A stretch of DNA of 64,000 nt, taken from Sphaerospermopsis kisseleviana NIES-73. Lineage in GTDB: Bacteria; Cyanobacteriota; Cyanobacteriia; Cyanobacteriales; Nostocaceae. The notes below the pieces were generated by a model that was not told the origin of the DNA, did no database searches, and saw nothing but the letters and a program-made list of their open reading frames with translations. Below, one piece after another: positions 46,382 through 53,853 of the stretch. Where the stretch lies: assembly GCF_002368075.1 (NCBI RefSeq), contig NZ_AP018314.1, positions 2,534,379-2,598,378 of the forward strand, read 5' to 3'. The position numbers and the translations under genes were made by a program. The first letter of the stretch is position 1. The number at the start of each line of letters is the position of its first letter.

Positions 46382-46430
46382 AAACCATCACAAACAAACC
46401 CAAACCAATCGCAACTATAACAAAATAACT

Positions 46431-46438
46431 GCTATAAT
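46431..46438 (+). promoter_or_regulatory. Extended -10 promoter
   Basis: TGCTATAAT preceding the ATG at 46472 by about 34 bp, with no clear -35 box. Confidence 0.5.
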
Positions 46439-46471
46439 ACAAATATATTACAAAACAAGGATGTTGCAATA

Positions 46472-46858
46472 ATGAAAACAGAAATAATAATTGAAACCAT
46501 AAAATCATGGGCATTCAGATTGTTAATTGATAACCAAAAAAACCAAATAAACATCCAGCGCGGCTGGTTAGAATTTGCCCAACCAATCAACACAGATAAC
46601 GCCCAAATCGCAACCATCAAAAACCAACTAGCTAAGGATAAAAACTTCATAAAAATAACGGACAATGAGTATATTAATATGTCCTTAGCTAAAGGCTACG
46701 AATGTTGTTATTTACCAACCTCAAAAAAAACTTACCAAACCCTAATCAAAATATATTCCGTCAACGATGAGAGCTTAATTTTCGATGTGAACATATATGC
46801 TAAATTGCGATCGCAATTCCCAAACAAACTAATAAGCTATGGACTATCATTAGTCTAA
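46472..46858 (+). CDS. Hypothetical protein
   Basis: A 128-residue protein with mixed helix and strand, no cysteine motif, signal or membrane segment, and no recognised family (ETIKSWAFRLLIDNQ, then LRSQFPNKLISYG). An extended -10 promoter lies upstream and a strong terminator follows, so it is a single-gene unit facing the right inverted-repeat arm. Confidence 0.6.
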   Translation: MKTEIIIETIKSWAFRLLIDNQKNQINIQRGWLEFAQPINTDNAQIATIKNQLAKDKNFIKITDNEYINMSLAKGYECCYLPTSKKTYQTLIKIYSVNDESLIFDVNIYAKLRSQFPNKLISYGLSLV

Positions 46859-46880
46859 TCAACTAGGTAAGGAATAGCAG

Positions 46881-46910
46881 ATAACCCGACACTTAGCCGG
46901 GTTATTTTTT
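46881..46910 (+). terminator. Rho-independent terminator
   Basis: ATAACCCG and CGGGTTAT pair around ACACTTAGC, followed by TTTTT. It ends the 46472 gene 22 bp after its stop. Confidence 0.9.
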
Positions 46911-46942
46911 ATACCTGTCCGAAATCTGTACTTAAAAATAGC

Positions 46943-46974
46943 CTCAAAGCTTTATGCTGTAAAGGTTTGAGCCT
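46943..46974. repeat. CTTTA/TAAAG hairpin-family copy
   Basis: CTCAAAGCTTTA pairs with TAAAGGTTTGAG around TGCTG with a single mismatch. The outer arm CTCAAA/TTTGAG differs from the other copies but is self-complementary. Confidence 0.7.
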
Positions 46975-47011
46975 GGCCGAAGCCTAGACGATAAAAAAAC
47001 AGTTCCCAATC

Positions 47012-47656
47012 ACTACTTACAATTTAAGAGGTATAAAACAAACTACTTAAATTTTACGACACTATCCGTATACTGCACTTACAATTTAAATTGTAAGTTG
47101 CCTGACTAAGTAACCTATGTAGTAAACCTTGGAAACCTTACACTGCAAGGATTTTAGTTAAACATCAAAAAAAAGATGTTTTTATTAATACAAATTAATC
47201 TACCAAATTAATCAAAAATCACTTACAAAATTTTAGTAGCTTAAAAAACTCAGTAGCTGCTATACTTACAATTTTTTAGGATAAATATCTTACTAAGATG
47301 TTTAAGTAGCAAACCTTAAAAACCTTATGCTGTAAAGGTTTCAGCAATTTTAAGGATTTTACCAGGGCTAAATCAGGGAACTATAAGGAGTTCCCCCAAT
47401 CGTCCTTTAAAACCCAATTTAAGGACTGTTGAAAGTAGTTAACGATGATTCTGTTGTTGAAACTAGCTAAAGACATTTAAAGGGTGTTTTTTGTGGGGAT
47501 TTTTGTGGGGACTTCTAACCAACCCCTCCCTATTCTTTATTAGGTTTCCTCCCAAAAACTTGCTAAAACCTCACTCACCCTTAACTTATTAATATATTAT
47601 GAGGAAATATCACCGATGTACACAAAAGTTACCTGAAAAATTAAATAAAATACTTA
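47012..47656. repeat. Right arm of the ~645-bp imperfect inverted repeat
   Basis: Complement of 39735-40378. It holds hairpin-family copies at 47131-47157 and 47319-47345 in the same relative places as in the left arm. AATTGTAAGT sites are better preserved here, including a perfect 22-bp palindrome at 47077-47098 made of two face-to-face AATTGTAAGT units. It lies between the 3' ends of two convergent genes, so it is not simply a gene promoter. Confidence 0.85.
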
Positions 47657-47687
47657 AAAGGAGTACGGCGAACGTACCCCTAACTGA

Positions 47688-49334
47688 TCAACCTTGCAGC
47701 TTTAGAACATTCCCATCCCACTCACCATAGCCAGCATCAGCTAACTCTTTTAACCATGCCCTAATCTGATCAGCACTAAAGCGACTGCCATTAACTTTAA
47801 AGTTCGGCTGAATATACGCTGCTGTAATTAGCTTTTTATTAGTCCTATTTAGGTAATCTAGTAGGTTTTTAGCATTGTTACTTAACTCAACATTTTGGCT
47901 ATATAACTCTTCCAATCGTTCCCGTTCCCGTTCCCTGAGCGAAGCTTGCACTGAGCGAAGCCGAAGTGTCGAAGGGAACAAATCCCCAAAAACTCGAATC
48001 TTTTCACTAATTTTTGGCAACGCAACCTTAACCCAATCGTTGCTATTTTCTATTTTCAAAAGTGCTGTACCTGACGACATAGGTTGCTTAGTTTGTGGGT
48101 TAGTCGTAGCTAATGGCTGTATCTGCTGACTTCGTTCTATTAAATTAGCCAGTCCTTTAATATTACCTAAACAAGATTGTGTATTATTGTGGGCAACAAA
48201 AATAACAGGTAATTCTTGTTTCCTAGAAAGTGTTAATGCCACTTTAAAAAACTTACCAATGAGTTCCTTGTCATCAATAAAGTCAGCATACGTGCTGACC
48301 TCCTCACATAACACGGATACAGCTTTACCCTGTTTCCATAAATTAGCCCGCCATTCCTCCTCAGATATATTTGATCTTCCAAAATCCTCATATCTTCCCA
48401 TAACCTCCTCAACATATTCCCTCATATAGTTTTCAATCTCATGATGAGTATTAATAAGCCTCACACCCTGCCATTCATAAGCATTAGAGTTCGGATCTAG
48501 CACTACAATTTGATAACCCATATTGGATTTTTCTCTTAACAAGTATCTTGCTAACCAAGATTTACCACTACCCTGATTTCCCCAAATTAAACAAGTAGTT
48601 GATAGAAAAGACTTAACCCAGTCAGTTGAATTATCTTCTAGCGTTAACTCTGTAGTTTGTGTTGATTCTTGCGATTGTGCGATCGCCCAACTTCCATACT
48701 TATCAAATGACTTACCACCATCCAGCAAATAACCCCAATCGCGATAATCATCCCTACCCATACTCATCAATAAAAGATTAATTTGCACCGGGCTAATATT
48801 TCTTAAAAATTCCAGTTTAGCCTCACTAGACTTAATAGGTTTCAAATGTTTAAGCAACTCATTCGCCGAATAATCCACTAGTTGCTTATCAGCTGCTAAG
48901 TTAGATCCAGCAATATGATTATTAAGTTCCAAACTACTCAAATAATGAGGTCTGGTATAATTCAAACTTTCTCTTAATTTTGCAGCCGTACCTACAGTCA
49001 AACCACCAAACAACATAGCACCAATTCCCAGATTAAACTTGTTAGGATTATCTGCTTTAATTCTCCTAACTGTTGTCAAATTATCACTCGATAAAAAAGC
49101 ATAGCTATTAAAATCAGGATTTGATGATTTATGTTGATTAGCCACAAAATAAGGATCGGGTATGGTAGCTATCTTTGTTAATTTGCAACTTTCGCCCTTG
49201 GGACTAAAACAAACCTCTCTCTTACCTATTCCTGATCCTATTGATGCAAGTAAAGCTAACGTTATTGAAATCGCTCCTAACCCGTAGCTTGCAAATTCCA
49301 GATTTAACGTTTCATAGCTTCTTTGCTTGTTCAT
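47688..49334 (-). CDS. Membrane-anchored FtsK/VirD4-like ATPase
   Basis: The 548-residue protein has two N-terminal membrane segments (about 15-35 and 102-118), an ATPase domain with Walker A LIWGNQGSGKSW (252-259) and a Walker B-like AVSVLCEEVS (339-346), an arm with FVAHNNTQS (near 383), and a C-terminal winged-helix-like region (about 490-548, FKVNGSRFSADQIRAWLKEL). This fits a hexameric DNA pump of the FtsK/TraB/VirD4 kind; it could move the element between cells or handle its DNA at division. Residues near 440-465 (LRLRSVQASLRERERER) come from repeat DNA inside the gene. Confidence 0.8.
   Translation of the reverse strand: MNKQRSYETLNLEFASYGLGAISITLALLASIGSGIGKREVCFSPKGESCKLTKIATIPDPYFVANQHKSSNPDFNSYAFLSSDNLTTVRRIKADNPNKFNLGIGAMLFGGLTVGTAAKLRESLNYTRPHYLSSLELNNHIAGSNLAADKQLVDYSANELLKHLKPIKSSEAKLEFLRNISPVQINLLLMSMGRDDYRDWGYLLDGGKSFDKYGSWAIAQSQESTQTTELTLEDNSTDWVKSFLSTTCLIWGNQGSGKSWLARYLLREKSNMGYQIVVLDPNSNAYEWQGVRLINTHHEIENYMREYVEEVMGRYEDFGRSNISEEEWRANLWKQGKAVSVLCEEVSTYADFIDDKELIGKFFKVALTLSRKQELPVIFVAHNNTQSCLGNIKGLANLIERSQQIQPLATTNPQTKQPMSSGTALLKIENSNDWVKVALPKISEKIRVFGDLFPSTLRLRSVQASLRERERERLEELYSQNVELSNNAKNLLDYLNRTNKKLITAAYIQPNFKVNGSRFSADQIRAWLKELADAGYGEWDGNVLKLQG
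47917..47978. repeat. CGTTCC hexamers and CTGAGCGAAGC repeat inside the ATPase gene
   Basis: Three CGTTCC hexamers are followed by CTGAGCGAAGCTTGCACTGA and GAAGTGTCGAAGGGAAC, a longer relative of the ACTTCGACAAGCTCAGTG repeat seen at 12546 and 16250. The block is in frame and translates to an Arg-Glu run and a basic segment. Confidence 0.75.
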
Positions 49335-50130
49335 TTTTCTAGCTCCTTAGTTGATTCATAAGTTTTAATACATCCAACAATCAGCGTATTTAACGCTGTA
49401 ACCCAGTCATATTAAGGACTTTGAGCCATCCTGGTATCGTTATTAGCTATAACCTAAACTTATCAATTGATTAATTAATAAGTTTTACTAATCAAGTAAA
49501 GTAACCCGTACCGTTCGACAAAGCCTTATATAGCAAGCATTTTGAGGAATATTAACTAATTAAGCATCAATCCAAAACACTTATTAATTCGTGTCGAACG
49601 AAAACCCTTGTCGAACTGAAAACCCTTACTATATAAGCACTTCGACATTTTGCACCTTACTCCATGTCGAACTGAAAACCCGCCCTGCAATTCGGTATAG
49701 CGGCGAATACATAAGATTTCCTTAACTAGCGCCAAGTTAGTTTTATCAAACCGTGAGGAACGGGAAACCCTTGCCTAGACTGCATTATTGAGGATTAATG
49801 AAAACTCCCCGGAGGAACTAAACAACATAACCAAAACTTATACAACACCCAATTGATAAGTTTTCTTAATGTAGCTTGACCCAGGCTTAAAGCCTTACTA
49901 TACATAAGTTTCAGCCTGGGGCAAAGTTACCAGAGGAGCAGGGGAGCTATAAGCAAGAGTTATATATCTAGAGGTTCGGGTTAGAAACGGATAACCCTCA
50001 AAAACCAGAGATAAAGGAAGAAATTAGCCAAAAATAGCCAAAATAGAGGTAAAGGTTCTAAAACGGATAACCCTCAAAAACCAGAGATAAAGGAAGAAAT
50101 TAACCAAAAACGCCCAAAATAGAACCGTGC
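49335..50130. other. 800-bp non-coding region with hairpins and direct repeats
   Basis: No gene is seen. Hairpin-family copies lie at 49514-49547, 49609-49647 (arms TGTCGAA/TTCGACA) and 49880-49920 (arms CCCAGGC/GCCTGGG). GTCGAAC recurs several times between 49513 and 49677 with an ACTGAAAACCC tail. A 76-bp tandem duplication follows at 49985-50125. The region separates the ATPase gene from the upstream small-protein genes on the same strand and could hold a transfer origin or long leader. Confidence 0.6.
49985..50125. repeat. 76-bp tandem direct repeat, two copies
   Basis: AAACGGATAACCCTCAAAAA and CCAGAGATAAAGGAAGAAAT occur from 49985 and again from 50061 with few changes. Both copies end in CCAAAATAGA. 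The second copy stops a few bases before the stop of the 50131 gene. Confidence 0.85.
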
Positions 50131-50727
50131 CTATTTTTTCCTTAGCGCGATCGCTCCAAAGAAAACCAAAAACAACGCTAAAAACACCACAAAGAAATTA
50201 TTAGCTTGTGGCTCTGGTAAATTGCGATATTCTCGCTCTTGCTTAATAACCAAGTCAAAACTATTTTTAGCTAATGTATCAATCTGATGTAAATCAAAAG
50301 ATATCTTTCCGGCGTTAGCTGACAAGGCTAATGTCCTTAAAATCTGAATAGGCGCTTTATATTTATCCTCTATTTCCACCCTCACCCGTTCCCGTTCCCG
50401 TTCCCGTTCCCTGGAATGATCAAAACTAAAATTAGTCAACGTCACAAGTCCAGATCCTAAAACCGGAACTAAAGAAACCATAACAGGGAACAAACCAACT
50501 ACCCCAATAGATAGTAAATACTGACTAGTAACAACTTGGCAACCTGCCAAAAAAGCAGTTTGCCCAATTCCTACTAAAAAATCACTAGTATAGTCCTTAG
50601 CAACAATAGATTTATAAGCTTGCTTATCATCGTATTGCTGACGATGATCAACCGGAGAATTTACCCTAGTTTCACTACTCAAATTAGCAGTAGCTGATTT
50701 GACAATATCCGTTTTATTCGCTATCAT
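50131..50727 (-). CDS. Membrane protein, unknown
   Basis: The 198-residue protein has a polar N terminus (1-50), two hydrophobic segments (about 52-100), an Arg-Glu run (SRERERERERVRVE, near 108), a helical amphipathic region and a C-terminal transmembrane helix (FFVVFLALFLVFFGAIAL) with a basic end. The Arg-Glu run is encoded by CGTTCC hexamers at 50386-50412. It could form part of an envelope complex with the FtsK-like ATPase, an inference from location only. Confidence 0.6.
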   Translation of the reverse strand: MIANKTDIVKSATANLSSETRVNSPVDHRQQYDDKQAYKSIVAKDYTSDFLVGIGQTAFLAGCQVVTSQYLLSIGVVGLFPVMVSLVPVLGSGLVTLTNFSFDHSRERERERERVRVEIEDKYKAPIQILRTLALSANAGKISFDLHQIDTLAKNSFDLVIKQEREYRNLPEPQANNFFVVFLALFLVFFGAIALRKK

Positions 50728-50796
50728 AGGTATAACATCCTTAAAAAAATTATCGTTCTACCTTTATTGACCGGATCAGCGAGCGATCTGGTTTTT

Positions 50797-50967
50797 TTAT
50801 TTGTGGTTGTTTGCAAAATAAACCTCATAATAATTCCTCATCGAATGACCCAAATAGTTGCCTAAAAAACAAGGAACAAAAACCAAAATCAAAACCAGAT
50901 AAGGCTTGATCAAAACCGCTTTATATTCCCTAGTTGCCGCTGCTAAATTATCTTTTTTGTGTTGCAT
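50797..50967 (-). CDS. Single-pass small membrane protein
   Basis: A 56-residue protein: basic N terminus (MQHKKDNLAAATREYKAV), one transmembrane helix (YLVLILVFVPCFLGNYLG) and a polar tail. Its start overlaps the end of the upstream small gene by 20 bp, which suggests coupling. Confidence 0.55.
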   Translation of the reverse strand: MQHKKDNLAAATREYKAVLIKPYLVLILVFVPCFLGNYLGHSMRNYYEVYFANNHK

Positions 50968-51079
50968 AAGAATAAACTCCCAAACCAATTAAACCCGCCC
51001 CTAAAGGATTAATAGCAGCAGCTAACCCAAACAATAAACTTAATGTCGCAATTCCGGTATATGTGCATAATTCGATCAT
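50948..51079 (-). CDS. Small membrane protein (43 residues)
   Basis: MIELCTYTGIATLSLLFGLA followed by INPLGAGLIGLGVYSYATQKR, one or two short hydrophobic helices and a basic end. The start at 51079 has AGAGAGAGAAAA upstream. Overlaps the next membrane gene by 20 bp. Small hydrophobic proteins like this commonly act as subunits of membrane complexes. Confidence 0.5.
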   Translation of the reverse strand: MIELCTYTGIATLSLLFGLAAAINPLGAGLIGLGVYSYATQKR

Positions 51080-51165
51080 GATTTTTTTCTCTCTCTCTGA
51101 TCTAATGAATGAAAGTGCCATAAGGTAGCGTGAGTCGATCAAAGCTACCTTATAGCTAAGGAAAT

Positions 51166-51759
51166 TTAACTTTTCATTAGTGAAAATATTGCCTTCGACG
51201 TTTCCATAGCCTTCATTGTCGCCACTGACTTTTTTTTACCTTGTGAGTTAATTCCTCTAGCAGCTAAAAACTCATTAGCATCACTAGCCATAACCAGTTG
51301 AGCCGCTTCACTCGCTTGATTCGCAAAATCATCTAAGTAAGTTTCTAACCCGTTCCTAACTGTTTCAGAGTGAATCGTTACAAAGTCATTTACCGTTTTT
51401 TGCGCTGAAACATAAGCAAGGGCTTCATTTATCTGTAGAATTGATAAATGGTAACTACCATAAAAATCACTAAGAGAATTAATACATCCATTGTAAATTT
51501 GCTCCTTAGTTTCGTTAGTTAAACCTGCTGATTCGCCCATTTGTGCGATCGCACAATCTTCAAAACTAGTCCCTGTTAATTTCTTAATTCCCTGACTAGC
51601 AGCCAATTTTAAACTTTCAACAATCACCTCATATTCGCTCAGTGGAATATCTTTGATCGACTCGTAGTTGTCAGGATAGCGATCCGCTAAAGCAAACCGA
51701 ATCACGTCCTCATCAATGCTTAGTTGCTTAGATATTTCTTTGATAGAAATGTTAGTCAT
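51166..51759 (-). CDS. Hypothetical protein with N-terminal helix-turn-helix
   Basis: The 197-residue soluble protein opens SIKEISKQLSIDEDVIRFAL, which looks like a helix-turn-helix, followed by a helical region (about 45-195) rich in Glu, Ala and Lys. No family recognised. It is 20 bp downstream of another helix-turn-helix gene on the same strand, so the two are likely one operon. Confidence 0.6.
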   Translation of the reverse strand: MTNISIKEISKQLSIDEDVIRFALADRYPDNYESIKDIPLSEYEVIVESLKLAASQGIKKLTGTSFEDCAIAQMGESAGLTNETKEQIYNGCINSLSDFYGSYHLSILQINEALAYVSAQKTVNDFVTIHSETVRNGLETYLDDFANQASEAAQLVMASDANEFLAARGINSQGKKKSVATMKAMETSKAIFSLMKS

Positions 51760-51779
51760 CTTTTCTCGCTCCTAATTAG

Positions 51780-52133
51780 TTAATACATTTTTGCGACAGC
51801 AGCTTTAAACTTATAGACTGAAAAATCATCAGGATTTTTGCTTATATATTGCGCTACCCTCTCACTGGTTTCGTAAATCTTAAACAACCTGCCGATCAAG
51901 CTAATCACCCAACATTGATAAGGAGATAAAGGAGCTTGCTTGTCAATATTTCCATTAGCTTTAGTAGGATACGCTTCCTTGAATCCAGGAACTCGAAAGT
52001 AGGCAATTCGTGACCATAAATACAGCGTTGATCTTGCAATTCCCAACTCCTTAGCTAAATTGGTTTTGTTAATAGGTAAATCAGTAAAAAAAGGAGGAGA
52101 ATCCTTAGCTAGTCCAGTTTTTGCGGTTTTCAT
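51780..52133 (-). CDS. Helix-turn-helix protein
   Basis: The 117-residue protein has a helix-turn-helix at about residues 23-45 (NKTNLAKELGIARSTLYLWS) followed by a helical tail with LSPYQCWVISLIGRL. It is the promoter-proximal gene of the minus-strand cluster ending with the FtsK-like ATPase and is divergent from an XRE regulator, an arrangement common for a two-regulator switch. Confidence 0.7.
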   Translation of the reverse strand: MKTAKTGLAKDSPPFFTDLPINKTNLAKELGIARSTLYLWSRIAYFRVPGFKEAYPTKANGNIDKQAPLSPYQCWVISLIGRLFKIYETSERVAQYISKNPDDFSVYKFKAAVAKMY

Positions 52134-52486
52134 AATATGACAATCATCTGGTTTTCAAACATCAAAATCAGGAATCGAACAATAAACTTGCTATTTTTAT
52201 CAAAAGTGATTGATGTAATACGCTAAAACCTAGTATTTATAAGCAGTTAGGTTACTCGATTCACAATCAATTTCTATCTGATAAACAAGCTATAAATCAT
52301 TTATTTCTGACTCATGATTACAATGTAACACATAAATTTAGGATACAGCTACTTTCTATTATTTAGATTGTTTATTGTAAAACCATTGTGTTAAGTTGTT
52401 TCAACAATATTTACTTATGTCTGCAAACTGTAAACCTAACAACAACAATATGCTATATATATAAGGTAGTTTTACATACAAAAACC
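52134..52486. promoter_or_regulatory. Divergent regulatory region
   Basis: The 353-bp AT-rich spacer between divergent helix-turn-helix genes holds TGCTATATATATAAGG at 52450, a possible -10 for the plus-strand regulator 30 bp away. No repeated operator was certain by eye. Confidence 0.4.
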
Positions 52487-52687
52487 ATGAAAAATAGAGT
52501 CAAGGAACTTAGAAAAGATAAAAATCTCACCCAAGAAGCTATAGCCGAGTTTTGCCAAGTTTCTATTCCGACAATCAAGCGGCTAGAAAACAATAAATCA
52601 TCCAGAATCCAAGTTTCATTATTAAGTCCATTGTGCAAAATTCTTGACTGCAAGCTAGATGAAATATTCATAGTGAACTCAGATTAG
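52487..52687 (+). CDS. XRE-family transcriptional regulator
   Basis: The 66-residue protein is a single HTH_3 domain: MKNRVKELRKDKNLTQEAIA, then FCQVSIPTIKRLENNKSSR and a C-terminal LLSPLCKILDCKLDEIF helix. This is the size of Cro-like repressors. I use ATG 52487 since upstream codons encode a hydrophobic run from the promoter. It faces the minus-strand cluster divergently and likely controls it. Confidence 0.85.
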   Translation: MKNRVKELRKDKNLTQEAIAEFCQVSIPTIKRLENNKSSRIQVSLLSPLCKILDCKLDEIFIVNSD

Positions 52688-52732
52688 TTTAACTAATCAA
52701 ACATAGTCCCAAATAGACAGATCAAAAAAACC

Positions 52733-52772
52733 AGACAGAATCCAAAACCCTTACTATATACAGATTCTGTCT
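52733..52772. repeat. Hairpin-family copy with 10-bp perfect arms
   Basis: AGACAGAATC pairs exactly with GATTCTGTCT, enclosing CAAAACCCTTACTATATACA. The inner ACCCTTACTATATA is shared with other copies while the arms are private to this one. Confidence 0.75.
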
Positions 52773-52863
52773 ATTCCTCCCTAGACAGATCCCCCCCAAA
52801 AAACCATAAAATATTTAAATATAACCTAAAGAAAAATAACCTAAAAATAACAAGATACCTTGT

Positions 52864-52869
52864 TATACT
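52864..52869 (+). promoter_or_regulatory. -10 box TATACT
   Basis: TTGTTATACT lies 28-33 bp before the ATG at 52897 and matches the same string in the promoter at 53551-53560, so the two following genes may share control. Confidence 0.5.
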
Positions 52870-52896
52870 ATGGGAACAAACTTAAACAAGGTGCTA

Positions 52897-53517
52897 ATGA
52901 TGAACTTGCAAGAATTAGAACTAGCAATTGCCGAAGCTAACCAAAAAATAGAAGAGATAAAAGCTGAATTATTAGCCGCTAAACAAGCTAAAAAAGAATT
53001 AGAAAAGAAACAAAAAACAATAAAAAAAAATATTGATAAAGCAGCTAAATTAATTAATCAGACCAGCGAACTATCAGGAACTAGCCATGATGACGTTATT
53101 GGCGCGATCAAAACCGAACTTGACAACCATATAGCCGAAACTGCTAATCCAGTTGACACCGATAGCGCCATAACCACTGCTGATCCGGCTGCAAGCGACG
53201 CTCATCTTACACAAGCTACAGATTCGCTTAAACACTTGCAGCCCCAAAATGCAGACGACAACGCGCACGATACCCAACTAAATCCTATAAAAGAAGAATT
53301 AGAAACAAGACTAACCTTACTAACACTAGGCGAACGTGCAATAATCGCTAAAAACTTAAATTTAAAAAACAGCAGCGAACTGTACAACTATTTAGCCGAT
53401 GCTAACAAACAAGAGATAGATATACTAGTCAGGGAACTGGAAGAGATCCCCCCAAAAAACGCCCCAAAAATTACCCCAAATTTGCCCCAAAAACATATCC
53501 ATCAACTAGCAGCATAA
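52897..53517 (+). CDS. Coiled-coil protein, unknown
   Basis: The 206-residue protein starts with a strong coiled coil (MMNLQELELAIAEANQKIEE through about residue 60, Glu/Lys/Ala rich), then an acidic, Thr/Asp/Ala-rich linker (about 80-140) and a helical C-terminal region (ETRLTLLTLGERAIIAKNLN). AAGGTG precedes ATG 52897; an ATG follows at once. The last 20 residues, rich in Pro, Lys and Asn, are encoded by a TTTTGGGG-type repeat cluster. Function unknown. Confidence 0.6.
   Translation: MMNLQELELAIAEANQKIEEIKAELLAAKQAKKELEKKQKTIKKNIDKAAKLINQTSELSGTSHDDVIGAIKTELDNHIAETANPVDTDSAITTADPAASDAHLTQATDSLKHLQPQNADDNAHDTQLNPIKEELETRLTLLTLGERAIIAKNLNLKNSSELYNYLADANKQEIDILVRELEEIPPKNAPKITPNLPQKHIHQLAA
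53449..53496. repeat. Four CCCCAAAA units within the coding end
   Basis: On the minus strand this reads TTTTTGGGGCAAA, TTTGGGGTAA, TTTTTGGGGCG and TTTTTTGGGG at 11-12-bp spacing, the same unit as the putative integrase arm sites but in the opposite orientation. It encodes PPKNAPKITPNLPQK. Confidence 0.55.
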
Positions 53518-53531
53518 CCCACATATAACCA

Positions 53532-53560
53532 TTGACTATATTAAATTTATTTGTTATACT
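53532..53560 (+). promoter_or_regulatory. Consensus-like sigma-70 promoter
   Basis: TTGACT and TATACT are separated by exactly 17 bp, close to the sigma-70 consensus, 26 bp before the next ATG. A candidate strong constitutive promoter. Confidence 0.75.
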
Positions 53561-53585
53561 TATAGCAGTTTACCGAGTAATCGCC

Positions 53586-53771
53586 ATGATTGAACAAGAT
53601 ATAGAGAACAAGTTAGCTGAAATAGAAAAAACTCATCCTTGGTTCAATGGTAGTAACAAACCAGTCACAAAAGAAAAGACAGCACCCTCACCAGTGCCTA
53701 CGTTCTCACCTGAGATCGAGAAAAAAATAGAAGAAGTGGCAAGATCACATCCTTGGTTTATTAGACGCTAG
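53586..53771 (+). CDS. Small protein with two HPWF repeats
   Basis: A 61-residue protein built from two similar units, ENKLAEIEKTHPWFNG and EKKIEEVARSHPWFIRR, joined by a Pro/Ser/Thr linker. The pairs of acidic helix plus H-P-W-F could be a binding peptide shown twice. It has its own near-consensus promoter and terminator and lies at the attR end. I use ATG 53586. Unknown function; an excision factor is possible by position only. Confidence 0.6.
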   Translation: MIEQDIENKLAEIEKTHPWFNGSNKPVTKEKTAPSPVPTFSPEIEKKIEEVARSHPWFIRR

Positions 53772-53786
53772 GCGCTAAAAATAAAA

Positions 53787-53820
53787 AAATCCCTGACCTC
53801 AACAGTTAGGGATTTTTTTT
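53787..53820 (+). terminator. Rho-independent terminator
   Basis: AAATCCCTGAC pairs with GTTAGGGATTT around CTCAACA, followed by TTTTT. It ends the HPWF gene. Confidence 0.9.
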
Positions 53821-53828
53821 GGATTTTA

Positions 53829-53853
53829 TTTTTTGGGGCATTTTTGGGGTAAA
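53829..53853. promoter_or_regulatory. Putative integrase arm-type sites, right end
   Basis: TTTTGGGGCA at 53831 and TTTTGGGGTAA at 53842 with 11-bp spacing, in the same orientation as the pair at 38011 and 38022, 68 bp inside attR. A hairpin-like CCCTTACGTAG remnant lies between them and attR at 53890. Confidence 0.55.

Noticed and set aside
46248-46665. Overlapping hydrophobic frames on the minus strand opposite 46472
   Set aside because: The hydrophobicity comes from AT-rich antisense and the MITE; the plus-strand gene has a promoter and terminator.
39735-47656. The inverted repeats as ends of a composite transposon
   Set aside because: They encode no transposase, show no short terminal repeats or target duplications that I could see, and diverge too evenly for a recent transposition.
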